This document shows positions 44,125 to 52,664 of a DNA stretch of 64,000 nucleotides, piece by piece. Every line of letters starts with the position of its first letter. Position 1 is the first letter of the stretch. A program made the position numbers and the translations under genes. The DNA is from Mycobacterium sp. UM_CSW (lineage in GTDB: Bacteria; Actinomycetota; Actinomycetes; Mycobacteriales; Mycobacteriaceae): the NCBI RefSeq assembly GCF_000455205.1, contig NZ_AUWQ01000055.1:1-64000 (forward strand), in the 5' to 3' direction. The notes under the pieces were generated by a model that saw only the letters and a program-made list of their open reading frames with translations, made no database searches and was not told the origin of the DNA.

Positions 44125-45879
44125 ATGGTCGCTGAACGGCAGCCGCCCGAACCGCGTGCGGCCGACGAGCGAACCGCGCTGCGCAGTATTCCGATATTCG
44201 CCGAGATCGACGACGGACAACTCGACCTCCTCACGAGCACCGTCGATCGCCAGCACGTCCCCGCCAACGAGTGGCTCTTTCACTTGGGCGACCCGTCGGA
44301 CGCCATCTATGTAATTGCCTCGGGGCGGTTCGCGGCCGTCGGCCTCGATGGACAGGTGCTTCGTGAGATGGCATCCGGTGATTCGATCGGAGACCTGGGC
44401 GTGATCACCGGCGCCCCTCGCTCGGCCGGAGTACGAGCCCTTCGGGACGGCGTCGTCTGGAGGATCGCCGCTGACACATTCAGCGAGGTGCTCGCCAAGG
44501 CGCCGCAGCTGCAATCGGCGATGTTCCGGGCGATGGCGGTGATGCTGCGCGAGTCACGAGCCGCCACCGTCTCTCGCGGTCGCCGGGTGGTCGGTGTGGT
44601 GTCGACCGGGGATGCGGTCGCGATGCCGATCGTCGACGCGATCGCGGCTCGGCTGAGATCGCACGGACAAGCCGCCGTTGTCGCTCCGCCCGTCGAAACA
44701 ACGGCCGCGGCCAATCATTATGGCGAGCTCGTCGACGCGTTCAGCGAGAGCCTCGACCGTGCCGAGCGAAGCAACGATTGGGTCCTGCTGGTGGCCGACC
44801 GGGGCTCGGGCGATAGCTGGCGACGGTATGTTACCGCGCAAAGCGACCGGGTCGTGGTGCTTGCCGATCAGGCCCGCCCGCCGGAAGCGCTCGAAGCACC
44901 CATCACGCAGGGGCCGGTCCACCTGGTCACTTGCGGCGTCGTGGCGGACCCGACGTGGTGGGATCTGCTGGAGCCGGTCTCGCATCACCCCGCCGACGAC
45001 GACGGCATCGGCGCGCTGGCCCGCAGAATCGCCGGGCGCTCCCTCGGTCTCGTGCTCGGCGGTGGGGGCGCTCGGGGCCTCGCGCATTACGGCGTGTACG
45101 AAGAGCTCACCCGGGCGGGCGTCGTCATCGACCGGTTCGGCGGAACCAGTTCGGGTGCCCTCGCTGCCGCCACCTTCGCGCTGGGGCTGGACGCGCGGGA
45201 TTGCACCGCGGCGGCACGGAAATACGTCGCGGAGACCAGGCCGGTCAGCGACTACACGATCCCCGCGATAGCCCTCACGCGAGGTCGCCGTGTCGACCGT
45301 CTGATAGAGGGATTCTTCGGCAGCAGCACCCTGATCGAGCAGCTGCCGAGGGAGTTCTTCTCCGTCTCCACCGACATCATCACGGGCGACCAGATCATCC
45401 ATCGGCGGGGGCTGCTGTGGGTCGCCGTGCGCGCATCGATCTCGATACCCGGCCTCCTGCCGCCGGTGCAACATCGCGAGCGGCTCCTCGTCGACGGCGG
45501 ACTGCTGAACATCCTGCCGGCCGACGTGATGTGCGCCGACCCGGACGGCGAAGTGATATGCGTCGATCTGCGCACAACGTGGGTGCCGTCGAAGGGCTTT
45601 GGCCCGCTGCCGGCAAAGCTTCAGCCTCCCGCGTTCATCCGGCGGCTCGTGACCGGCACGGACGTAGCCCTGCCACCACTGCAAGATACGTTGCTCCGCA
45701 GCGTCGAACTCGCGGCCCCCAAGTGGAACCTGCGCGAGCTCCCCCGAGTCACGGCGATCATCGAGCCGGACGTCTCGGCGATCGGTCCATTGGACTTCAA
45801 AAACATCGACGCCGCCCTCGATGCCGGGCGGAAAGCGGCCCAGGCGGCTCTCGAAGCGCAACCGGCTCTCGCTCGCTGA
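44125..45879 (+). CDS. cNMP-binding-domain patatin-like phospholipase (NTE family)
   Basis: A 584-residue protein. Residues about 22-140 form a cyclic-nucleotide-binding domain (IPIFAEIDDGQLDLL, then the phosphate cassette GDSIGDLGVITGAPRSAGV, residues 85-103, with Arg99). Residues 150-285 are a Rossmann-like middle region (RRVVGVVSTGDAVAMPIV). The patatin domain has the oxyanion loop GGGGARG (312-318), nucleophile Ser342 in GTSSG, and Asp457 in VDGG. It resembles M. tuberculosis Rv2565 in length and domains. The cassette Glu is replaced by Asp90. It neighbours an FHA-cyclase gene, suggesting cNMP-controlled lipid hydrolysis. Confidence 0.88.
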   Translation: MVAERQPPEPRAADERTALRSIPIFAEIDDGQLDLLTSTVDRQHVPANEWLFHLGDPSDAIYVIASGRFAAVGLDGQVLREMASGDSIGDLGVITGAPRSAGVRALRDGVVWRIAADTFSEVLAKAPQLQSAMFRAMAVMLRESRAATVSRGRRVVGVVSTGDAVAMPIVDAIAARLRSHGQAAVVAPPVETTAAANHYGELVDAFSESLDRAERSNDWVLLVADRGSGDSWRRYVTAQSDRVVVLADQARPPEALEAPITQGPVHLVTCGVVADPTWWDLLEPVSHHPADDDGIGALARRIAGRSLGLVLGGGGARGLAHYGVYEELTRAGVVIDRFGGTSSGALAAATFALGLDARDCTAAARKYVAETRPVSDYTIPAIALTRGRRVDRLIEGFFGSSTLIEQLPREFFSVSTDIITGDQIIHRRGLLWVAVRASISIPGLLPPVQHRERLLVDGGLLNILPADVMCADPDGEVICVDLRTTWVPSKGFGPLPAKLQPPAFIRRLVTGTDVALPPLQDTLLRSVELAAPKWNLRELPRVTAIIEPDVSAIGPLDFKNIDAALDAGRKAAQAALEAQPALAR

Positions 45880-46027
45880 GCGTCGGATACGATTACCAGC
45901 TAACAGCTCAGCATCTTCAGATGGCAGACGCTTAGTGTGTGCACAGGGTGGTCACGGCGGGCGGGGCAGACAACGACGGGTCTCGCTCGCACACCCGGCC
46001 GTTCGAGTGCGGCGAGGCCGCTAGGCG

Positions 46028-46975
46028 ATGCGCTCCGACTGGTTGGACAAGCCGCAGGCCAATCTGGTCATGCACTTGAACGGCGGCGAGAAAATCGTGC
46101 CGATCTTTGATCAACTATTCGTCGGCCGGCAGTGCGCGGGCATCGACGAAGCGCGCCGACTGGTTATCCCGGACCCGAACATCTCCCGTAACCACCTCGA
46201 GATCCGATTGGACGTCGTAACCGACCGCGCTTACCTCATCGACACCAGCACCAACGGAACGTTGCTCAACGGCATGCCGCTGGAGCGCGCCGTGCAGGTC
46301 CCCATCAAGCCCGACGACCAGATCTCGATAGGCGACGTGGTGCTGATCTTCCGGTCGGACCGGTTCAAAACCGCGGGGTTGACCAACACCAGCCCGACCC
46401 TGACCCGGATCGCCGAGGAGACCATGGTCATGGTGGTCGGCGATATCACCACCTACTCGACGATCTCGGAGGTCACCGACAACCGGGTGATCGCCCAGAG
46501 CCTGAACTATCTGTGGCACGACCTAAACCAGGTGCTGCGTGCCCACCGCGGCACACTCAACCATTACGCCGGCGATGCGCTGTATGCCGTCTGGGAGCTG
46601 CGGACGATTCCAAGGGCCAATGAGCTCGCGATCGACTTCGCGCTCGCCGCGAACCGGAGGGTCGAGGAGCTCGGGCCCACACTCCCGCTGCGTAGCCCGG
46701 ACGGCTCGCCGATCCGCATGGGCTGGGGGGTGGTGCAGGGCCGGGCCGCGATCGCGGCAATGACGAGAACGGTCACGGCCGTGATTGGCGACGCGACCAA
46801 CGTGGCGTTCCGGCTGGCCGGCATCGCCGGGCGGGCCGGGCGCCCGGCCGTGATGGTCAGCACCAGCGTTCACGCCGCCGCCGAGGCGCAATACGTTTGG
46901 GGCGACTCCGAGCAGGTGGAGATCAAGGGCCGGCGCGGAATGGAGACCGTCTTCCCGGTTGTCGCACGCGCGTAG
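46028..46975 (+). CDS. FHA-domain class III nucleotidyl cyclase with non-canonical substrate residues
   Basis: A 315-residue protein. An FHA domain (about residues 28-110) has GRQ (33-35), SRNH (53-56) and STNGTLLNG (74-82), the phosphothreonine-binding loops. A class III cyclase domain (about 130-312) keeps both metal Asp residues (Asp139 in VGDI, Asp183 in AGDA) and the transition-state Asn258 and Arg262 (NVAFR). By eye the substrate-specifying Lys and Asp are replaced by His179 and Ala251, so its product may not be cAMP, or activity may be low. It lies 148 bases after the cNMP-patatin gene on the same strand. Confidence 0.83.
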   Translation: MRSDWLDKPQANLVMHLNGGEKIVPIFDQLFVGRQCAGIDEARRLVIPDPNISRNHLEIRLDVVTDRAYLIDTSTNGTLLNGMPLERAVQVPIKPDDQISIGDVVLIFRSDRFKTAGLTNTSPTLTRIAEETMVMVVGDITTYSTISEVTDNRVIAQSLNYLWHDLNQVLRAHRGTLNHYAGDALYAVWELRTIPRANELAIDFALAANRRVEELGPTLPLRSPDGSPIRMGWGVVQGRAAIAAMTRTVTAVIGDATNVAFRLAGIAGRAGRPAVMVSTSVHAAAEAQYVWGDSEQVEIKGRRGMETVFPVVARA

Positions 46976-46990
46976 CTGAACCCTATGCGT

Positions 46991-47016
46991 CGAACGTGCG
47001 GCTAGCCGCACGTTCG
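46991..47016. terminator. Perfect CTAG-centred palindrome at a convergent junction
   Basis: A perfect 26-base inverted repeat (left arm CGAACGTGCGGCT, right arm its complement) centred on GCTAGC at 47001-47006. It sits 15 bases after the cyclase stop and contains the TAG stop of the convergent DUF559 gene (47002-47004). A likely bidirectional terminator lacking a U-tract. Confidence 0.6.
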
Positions 47017-47847
47017 GCGGGCCCATGCGGCCCGGACGCGACCAATAATGTCGGCCGGCCGGTCGGCGGCCACTACCCGGATGACGATCCACCCGACTCG
47101 CTCGAGCCTTTCCAATCGCCGGATGTCCCAGGTGTATTGGCGGCGATCGTTGCGGTGTTGCTCGCCGTCGTACTCCACGGCGACTTTGACCTCGTCCCAT
47201 CCCATATCCAAATATGCGAAGGCCCTGCCGAACTCGTCGAGCACCGGGATTTGTGTCTGGGGCCTCGGCAGGCCGGCCTCGATCAGCACGAGGCGAAGCC
47301 ATGACTCTTTGGGCGACTGCGCCCCGGGATCAAACAGGTCCGCGGCTCGGCGTGCTCGCGCAATGCCTCGGCGCCCGACGTATCTGCGGGCCAGCAGCTC
47401 GACATCAGCCGCTTTGATTTCCGTCGCTGCCGCGAGAGCGTCGATCCCTGCCACTGCGGTCATGGTCGGGTACCAACAGCCGAGGTCCAGCGCCGTCCTC
47501 GGCGGCGACGTAACCCCCAGACCGCCGATGGTTTCGATTTCATCCGCCGCGACGGCGTCTCGGTGCAGCTGTATGCCCGCCGAGCGATGGTGGTTGTCGT
47601 GGATTAGTTCCACGACTCTGCTGTCATCGACCCAGTTGCTTCCGTGCAACGCGGCGGCGGAGAACCCCGCCACGACGCCGCGACGGCCCGTCCACAACCA
47701 CCCGGCCTTCGCGCGCACCGCGGCGGTGAGCTCGGCATCGCGATCGATGTATACCCCTCGAAAAACGCGGTGGTAGCGCGTTTCCAATTGACTCTTGGTC
47801 ACCAGTCCACACGCGATGGCTTCGCTTCCTAGAAATGGCTCACCCAT
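47002..47847 (-). CDS. DUF559/Vsr-like endonuclease-fold protein with AbiEi-like N-terminus
   Basis: A 281-residue protein. The N-terminal half resembles transcriptional/antitoxin AbiEi-type folds (LVTKSQLETRYHRVFRGVYI, a winged-helix-like start, then WLWTGRRGVVAGFSAAALHG). The C-terminal region AVEYDGEQHRNDRRQYTWD followed by RRLERLERVGWIVIRV matches the DUF559/very-short-patch-repair-like nuclease fold, with candidate acidic residues in EYDGEQH. This two-part family is common in actinobacteria and its role is unresolved. No toxin partner (AbiEii) is adjacent. It may be a housekeeping orphan or a remnant of a mobile defence cassette. Confidence 0.7.
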   Translation of the reverse strand: MGEPFLGSEAIACGLVTKSQLETRYHRVFRGVYIDRDAELTAAVRAKAGWLWTGRRGVVAGFSAAALHGSNWVDDSRVVELIHDNHHRSAGIQLHRDAVAADEIETIGGLGVTSPPRTALDLGCWYPTMTAVAGIDALAAATEIKAADVELLARRYVGRRGIARARRAADLFDPGAQSPKESWLRLVLIEAGLPRPQTQIPVLDEFGRAFAYLDMGWDEVKVAVEYDGEQHRNDRRQYTWDIRRLERLERVGWIVIRVVAADRPADIIGRVRAAWARRTCG

Positions 47848-47919
47848 CGCCGCAGGGTCGCACGCGTAACCACCGGCGTCACTTCAGCCGCCGAGTGCCC
47901 GGCCAGCCGAGCGTTGAGC

Positions 47920-47949
47920 GCCGAACGCCCGGCTAGGCGGGCGTCCGGC
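47920..47949. terminator. GC-rich hairpin with CTAG loop after ltp2
   Basis: Twelve-base arms with one mismatch (left 47920-47931, right 47938-47949) flank the loop GCTAGG; the inner arms are ACGCCCG and CGGGCGT. It lies just beyond the ltp2 stop (47960-47962) in the direction of ltp2 transcription and upstream of the DUF559 gene, so it likely ends the cyp125-to-ltp2 operon. Confidence 0.55.
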
Positions 47950-47959
47950 CGACCATAAG

Positions 47960-49129
47960 CTAGCCGAGGATCAGGCCCGATGTGGGTACGCCCGTACCCG
48001 CCGTGACGAGGACGTGCTCGACGTCGGGCACCGGGTTGACCGATGTCCCACGCAATTGCCGCACACCCTCCGCGATGCCGTTCATGCCGTGGATGTAGGC
48101 CTCCCCGAGCTGACCGCCGTGGGTGTTGATCGGCAGCCGGCCGCCTACCTCGATGGCGCCGTCGGCGATGAAGTCCTTCGCCTCGCCGCGACCGCAGAAT
48201 CCCAACTCCTCCAACTGAATCAGCGTGAACGGAGTGAAATGGTCGTACAGGATGGCGGTCTGGATGTCGGTCGGCTTGAGACCGGATTGCTGCCAGAGCT
48301 GCCGGCCCACCACGCCCATCTCGGGCAGACCGAGTTCGGAGCGGTAGTAGCTGACCATCGTGTATTGGTCGGGACTGGCGCCCTGAGCCGCCGCCTCGAT
48401 GACGGCCGGCCGCTGCTTGAGGTCACGCGCGCGCTCCACCGATGTCACGACCAGGGCCACCGCACCGTCGGTCTCCTGGCAGCAGTCCAGCAGCCGCAGC
48501 GGCTCGGCGATCCACCGCGAATTCTGGTGGTCCTCAATGGTTATCGGCTTCTCGTAGAAGTATGCCTTGGGGTTCTTGGCGGCGTGCTTGCGGTCCGCCA
48601 CCGAGACCGCACCGAAGTCGCGGCTCGTCGCGCACGACCAGTGCATGTACCGCTGCGCGATCATCGCGACCTGCGCGGCCGGCGTCGAGAGCCCGTGTGG
48701 GTAAGAGAACGAATTGTCCGCCGCGGTCGAATCGGCCTGTACGCCGGCATTTCCCACCAGCCGGGTCTGCACCTGCCCGAAGCGCTGGCCGGAACGCTCG
48801 TTGAACGCCCGGTAGGCCACCACGACGTCCGCCAGTCCGGTCGCGACAGCCGCCGCGGCATGCGCGACGGTCCCGCACGCGGCACCCCCGCCGTAGCCCG
48901 TCTGGGCGAAGAACCTCAGGTCACCGATGCCGGTCGCCCGCGCCACGGCGGTCTCGTTGTTGCTGTCCATCGTGAACGTCGTGAGCCCGTCGACGTCGGA
49001 CGGGCTCAAACCGGCGTCGTCCAGCGCATCAAGGACCGCCTCGGCCGCAAGCCGCAGCTCGCTTCGGCCGGAATTCTTCGAGAAGTCGGTAGCGCCAATG
49101 CCGACGATGGCGGCCTTACCCGACAGCAT
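47960..49129 (-). CDS. ltp2: Steroid side-chain retro-aldolase Ltp2
   Basis: A 389-residue thiolase-fold aldolase. It cleaves the 17-hydroxy-C22 CoA ester to androstadienedione-type C19 steroid and propionyl-CoA, in complex with the DUF35 domain of ChsH2. Visible segments include QTGYGGGAACGTVAHAAAA (nucleophile-loop region), YDHFTPFTLIQLEELGF (residues near 295, typical of Ltp2 aldolases) and INTHGGQLGEAYIHG. Its ATG overlaps the chsH1 stop by one base. It ends the KstR-controlled cyp125 operon. Confidence 0.93.
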   Translation of the reverse strand: MLSGKAAIVGIGATDFSKNSGRSELRLAAEAVLDALDDAGLSPSDVDGLTTFTMDSNNETAVARATGIGDLRFFAQTGYGGGAACGTVAHAAAAVATGLADVVVAYRAFNERSGQRFGQVQTRLVGNAGVQADSTAADNSFSYPHGLSTPAAQVAMIAQRYMHWSCATSRDFGAVSVADRKHAAKNPKAYFYEKPITIEDHQNSRWIAEPLRLLDCCQETDGAVALVVTSVERARDLKQRPAVIEAAAQGASPDQYTMVSYYRSELGLPEMGVVGRQLWQQSGLKPTDIQTAILYDHFTPFTLIQLEELGFCGRGEAKDFIADGAIEVGGRLPINTHGGQLGEAYIHGMNGIAEGVRQLRGTSVNPVPDVEHVLVTAGTGVPTSGLILG

Positions 49130-49530
49130 TAGGCGTCCCCAATCGTGAGCGTCGCGGTAGCGATGACATGGTCGCCAAGGCTGTTGCGGCCCACCACTTT
49201 CACCGTGATCAGCCCGTCCTCTACCGCCGTCACCTCACCGGAGAAGGTGGTCGTGTCATAGGCGTACCACGGCACGCCCAGCCGCAACCCGATCGATTTG
49301 ATCAACGCCGTCGGCCCCGCCCAGTCGGTCAGGAAGCGCTGCACCAGCCCGGTGTCGGTGAGGATGTTGACGAAGATGTCCTTGGATCCCTTGGCCTGCG
49401 CCAGATCCCGGTCGTGGTGCACGTCCTGGAAGTCTCGGGTGGCGATGGCCGTCGAGATGATGAACGTGGGGGTGCCTTCGATCTTGAGCTCGGGCAGCTT
49501 CGTACCCACTTCGATGGCGGGTGCGCTCAT
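49129..49530 (-). CDS. chsH1: MaoC-like enoyl-CoA hydratase subunit ChsH1
   Basis: A 133-residue single hot-dog protein. ChsH1 pairs with the N-terminal MaoC domain of ChsH2 to hydrate the C22 steroid-CoA ester; the catalytic hydratase-2 residues lie here in TRDFQDVHHDRDLAQ (near residues 31-45). ATG at 49530 gives the homologue length (129 residues remembered) and overlaps the chsH2 stop by four bases. A longer open frame upstream belongs to a shadow in chsH2. Confidence 0.92.
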   Translation of the reverse strand: MSAPAIEVGTKLPELKIEGTPTFIISTAIATRDFQDVHHDRDLAQAKGSKDIFVNILTDTGLVQRFLTDWAGPTALIKSIGLRLGVPWYAYDTTTFSGEVTAVEDGLITVKVVGRNSLGDHVIATATLTIGDA

Positions 49531-50489
49531 GCTTGGGGCTCCCATGCGTACAGGGTCCATTCGGGGCCGGACTCGCCGGCGGGAAAGTCGATATAGGTTG
49601 CCCGGACTGGCATTCCGATCTTCACCGCGGCGGCGTCCACCCCCCGCAGCTCTCCCAGCATGCGGACACCCTCTTCGAGTTCCACCAACGCGATGACGAA
49701 CGGCAGCGTGCGCCCGGGCACCTTCGGCGCGTGGTGCACCACGAAGCTGTACACCGTGCCCGTACCACCGGCCACCACGTAGTCGATCGGCTGATCTTTG
49801 TCCTGCCACACCGCCGGCACCGGCGGATGCTGCAGGCTTCCGTCGGGCCGCCGCTGAATACGCAACTCGTGAGCCGCCACGCCTTCCCAGAAGAAGGCGG
49901 TGTCGCGCGACACCGCGGGGCGCATCATGGCGTCGGCGTCCAGATCCTCCGGCACCGAAGACGCGGTCGCGGCAGCCTCGCGAGGCTTGAATTTGAGTAT
50001 CCGCCAGGCCATCTCGGCGACGTCCTCGTCGCCGACGCGCCAGGTGATGTGCTGGTTGATGAACCAGCCCTCACCGAGCGCCGTCTGCTTGGGGCCGACC
50101 ACGTCGCGCATTTCGGAGTGGACCGTCACGTGCTCGCCCGGCCGCAGATACCGGTGGTAGGTCTGCTCGCAGTTGGTGGCGACGACGCCGACATAGCCTG
50201 CGTTGTCGAACAATTCCATGATGGGGCCTATGGGATCGTCGGCCGGACGTTCACCGCCTAGGCCGAACATCGTCCACACCTGGATCATCGCCGGCGGCGC
50301 CACTAGGCCGGGATGGCCGGCGGCGCGCGCCGCGGCCTCGTCGGTGTAGATCGGGTTGCGGTCACCGATGGCCTCGACCCAGTTGTTGATGATCGGTTGG
50401 TTCACCGGATCCCGGCCCGTGCGGGGCGCGGCTACGACGGTGGACGTGATCTCGGCGACGGCCTTCTTGATGGTGTCCGCGTCCGTCAT
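49527..50489 (-). CDS. chsH2: ChsH2, MaoC hydratase / DUF35 fusion
   Basis: A 320-residue two-domain protein. The N-terminal MaoC-like hot-dog domain (about residues 1-175, including IGDRNPIYTDEAAARAAGHPGLVAPP) pairs with ChsH1. The C-terminal DUF35/OB-fold domain (about residues 195-315, with TGTVYSFVVHHAPKVPG) binds Ltp2, so the hydrated product passes directly to the aldolase. Its ATG overlaps fadE29's stop by four bases. The linker between domains is Ala-rich. Confidence 0.93.
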   Translation of the reverse strand: MTDADTIKKAVAEITSTVVAAPRTGRDPVNQPIINNWVEAIGDRNPIYTDEAAARAAGHPGLVAPPAMIQVWTMFGLGGERPADDPIGPIMELFDNAGYVGVVATNCEQTYHRYLRPGEHVTVHSEMRDVVGPKQTALGEGWFINQHITWRVGDEDVAEMAWRILKFKPREAAATASSVPEDLDADAMMRPAVSRDTAFFWEGVAAHELRIQRRPDGSLQHPPVPAVWQDKDQPIDYVVAGGTGTVYSFVVHHAPKVPGRTLPFVIALVELEEGVRMLGELRGVDAAAVKIGMPVRATYIDFPAGESGPEWTLYAWEPQA

Positions 50490-51649
50490 CGGGGCACCCG
50501 CGGCACCTTGAGGCCGGCGGCCGCGATCATCTCACGCATCACTTCGTTAACGCCTCCACCGAAGGTGATTACCAGGTTGCGCTTGGTTTGCGAGTCCAGC
50601 CAACGCAGCAGCTCGGCGGTGTCCGGTTCCGCCGGGTTCCCGTACTTGCCGACGACCTCCTCGGCGAGTCGGCCGATGTACTGGATGCGCTCGGTGCCAA
50701 AGACTTTCGTCGACGCGGCGTCGGCCACGTTGATGTCCTCGCCCGCGGCGGCGACCTGCCAGTTCAGCAGCTCGTTGATCCGCCACATCGCGTAGATCTC
50801 CCCGAGCGCCCGCTTGACGTCGTCGTGGTCGATCGGCGTGACACCATTACCGCCCGGTTTGGACGCCCAGGCGTGCAGCCGGTCGTAGATGCCGGCGGTG
50901 CGGCCCGCGGGGCCCAGCATGACCCGCTCGTTGTTGAGCTGCGTGGTGATCAGCCGCCATCCGCCGTTCTCCTCGCCGACCAGCATGTCGGCGGGTACCC
51001 GGACGTCGTTGTAGTACGTGGCGTTGGTGTGGTGGGCGCCGTCGGACAGGATGATCGGCGTCCAGGAGTATCCGGGGTCCTTCGTGTCGACGATCAGGAT
51101 CGAGATGCCCTTGTGCTTCACGGCTTCCGGGTCGGTGCGGCAGGCCAGCCAGATGTAGTCGGCGTCGTGGGCTCCGGTGGTGAAGATCTTCTGGCCGTTG
51201 ACGATGTACTCGTCGCCCTGGCGCACGGCGGTGGTCCGCAGGGACGCCAGATCGGTGCCCGCCTCGGGCTCGGTGTAGCCGATCGCGAAATGGACCTCAC
51301 CGGCCAGGATCGCCGGCAGGAACTTCTTCTTCTGCGCCTCGCTGCCGAACTGCTGCAGAACCGGTCCCACGGTCTGCAACGTCACCGCCGGCAACGGCAC
51401 GTCGGCCCGGTGCGCCTCGTTGACGAAGATCGACTGCTCGATCGGGCCGAAGCCCAAGCCGCCGAACTCCTTTGGCCACCCCACCCCCAGCTTTCGGTCC
51501 TTGCCCATTCGCCGGATCACCGCGCGATAGGCCTCGTTGTGCCGGTCCTGCTCCATCGCCTTCATCTCGTCAGACGAGATCAGATTCGAAAAGTATTCCC
51601 GCAGTTCGGCTTGCAGCTGTCGCTGCTCGGGGGTCAGGTCTATGAACAT
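50486..51649 (-). CDS. fadE29: Acyl-CoA dehydrogenase subunit FadE29 (ChsE2)
   Basis: A 387-residue acyl-CoA dehydrogenase with the FAD/substrate loops GYTEPEAGTDLASLRT (near residue 130) and ITFGGGVNEVMREMIAAAG at the C-terminus. With FadE28 it forms the ChsE1-ChsE2 heterotetramer that oxidises the C22 (three-carbon side chain) steroid-CoA. The ATG lies 10 bases inside the end of fadE28, indicating coupled translation and fixed stoichiometry. Confidence 0.94.
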   Translation of the reverse strand: MFIDLTPEQRQLQAELREYFSNLISSDEMKAMEQDRHNEAYRAVIRRMGKDRKLGVGWPKEFGGLGFGPIEQSIFVNEAHRADVPLPAVTLQTVGPVLQQFGSEAQKKKFLPAILAGEVHFAIGYTEPEAGTDLASLRTTAVRQGDEYIVNGQKIFTTGAHDADYIWLACRTDPEAVKHKGISILIVDTKDPGYSWTPIILSDGAHHTNATYYNDVRVPADMLVGEENGGWRLITTQLNNERVMLGPAGRTAGIYDRLHAWASKPGGNGVTPIDHDDVKRALGEIYAMWRINELLNWQVAAAGEDINVADAASTKVFGTERIQYIGRLAEEVVGKYGNPAEPDTAELLRWLDSQTKRNLVITFGGGVNEVMREMIAAAGLKVPRVPR

Positions 51650-52662
51650 TGCGCTCCCACCAGGTCAAGGCGAAGAGACGGCCCGCCCAGCAGGCGGGTC
51701 AGGTCTTTGATCGTGGAGTAGTACCGGTGCATGGGATACGTGATGTCCATGCCCATGCCGCCGTGCAGGTGATGGCAGGTCTGCATCACCGGCGGCGCCT
51801 GCGACGTTATCCAGTAACCCAGGACGTCCAGGTCGCTATCGGCGTCACGCCCTTCGGACAGCCGCCACACCACCGACTTCGACGCCAAATCGATGGTGCG
51901 CGAGGCGATGTAGACCTCCGCGAGCTGCGCCGCCACCGTCTGGAACGTCGACAGCGGCTTGCCGAACTGCTTGCGGTTGGCGACGTAGTCGGCGGTCAGG
52001 CGCAGCGCCCCTGCCACCAACCCGTCGGCGAACGCGCCCACCGCGGCCAGCGCCAGCTGGTTTACCCGACGCGGCCCGTTACTATCGGCGCCCGCCAACA
52101 CGTCCGAATCACTAACCGCCACACCGTCAAACGTGACCGTGTATTCGTCCGAACCGTTCGACGTCGGCGTGCCCACCAGCCGCACGCCCTCCGCCTTGGG
52201 CGACACCACCACCACCGCGCTGTCGGTGGTCACGATCATCCAATCCGCTTGCTCGGCATAGGCCACACCGATCTTGGTGCCGGACAACCGCCCGCCCGCG
52301 AACGTGACGCCGGGCCGGTCGGGCAGCGCCGCGCCGGGCTCGTTGAGCGCCGCGGTCAGCACCGAGCCCTTCGCGACCCCGGCCAGGTAACGGTCCTGCT
52401 GCTCGTCGGATGCCAGTTCGAGCAGCGGCAGCACGCCGAAGCCCAGCGTGGCCAGCGCCGGCGTGATGGCGCCGTGGCGGCCCACTTCGGTCAGCACCGT
52501 GGCGACCTCGGGCAGACCCACGCCGTCGCCCCCGAGGCGTTCGGGCACCGGGAGCGCGGTCACGCCCCCGCTGACCAGCGCCTCCCACGAAAGATCCCGT
52601 TCCAGCACCGACGTCGCGACGTCGGCGACGGCCTGCTGCTCGGCGGTGAGATCGAAGTCCAT
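51640..52662 (-). CDS. fadE28: Acyl-CoA dehydrogenase subunit FadE28 (ChsE1)
   Basis: A 340-residue acyl-CoA dehydrogenase-like partner of FadE29. It keeps the C-terminal HHLHGGMGMDITYPMHRYYS segment that completes the FAD site across the dimer, with a reduced middle domain as in other small ChsE subunits. ATG at 52662 is preferred over codons seven residues upstream because it follows cyp125 by two bases and matches the homologue length of 339. Confidence 0.93.
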   Translation of the reverse strand: MDFDLTAEQQAVADVATSVLERDLSWEALVSGGVTALPVPERLGGDGVGLPEVATVLTEVGRHGAITPALATLGFGVLPLLELASDEQQDRYLAGVAKGSVLTAALNEPGAALPDRPGVTFAGGRLSGTKIGVAYAEQADWMIVTTDSAVVVVSPKAEGVRLVGTPTSNGSDEYTVTFDGVAVSDSDVLAGADSNGPRRVNQLALAAVGAFADGLVAGALRLTADYVANRKQFGKPLSTFQTVAAQLAEVYIASRTIDLASKSVVWRLSEGRDADSDLDVLGYWITSQAPPVMQTCHHLHGGMGMDITYPMHRYYSTIKDLTRLLGGPSLRLDLVGAQCS

Positions 52663-52664
52663 TG

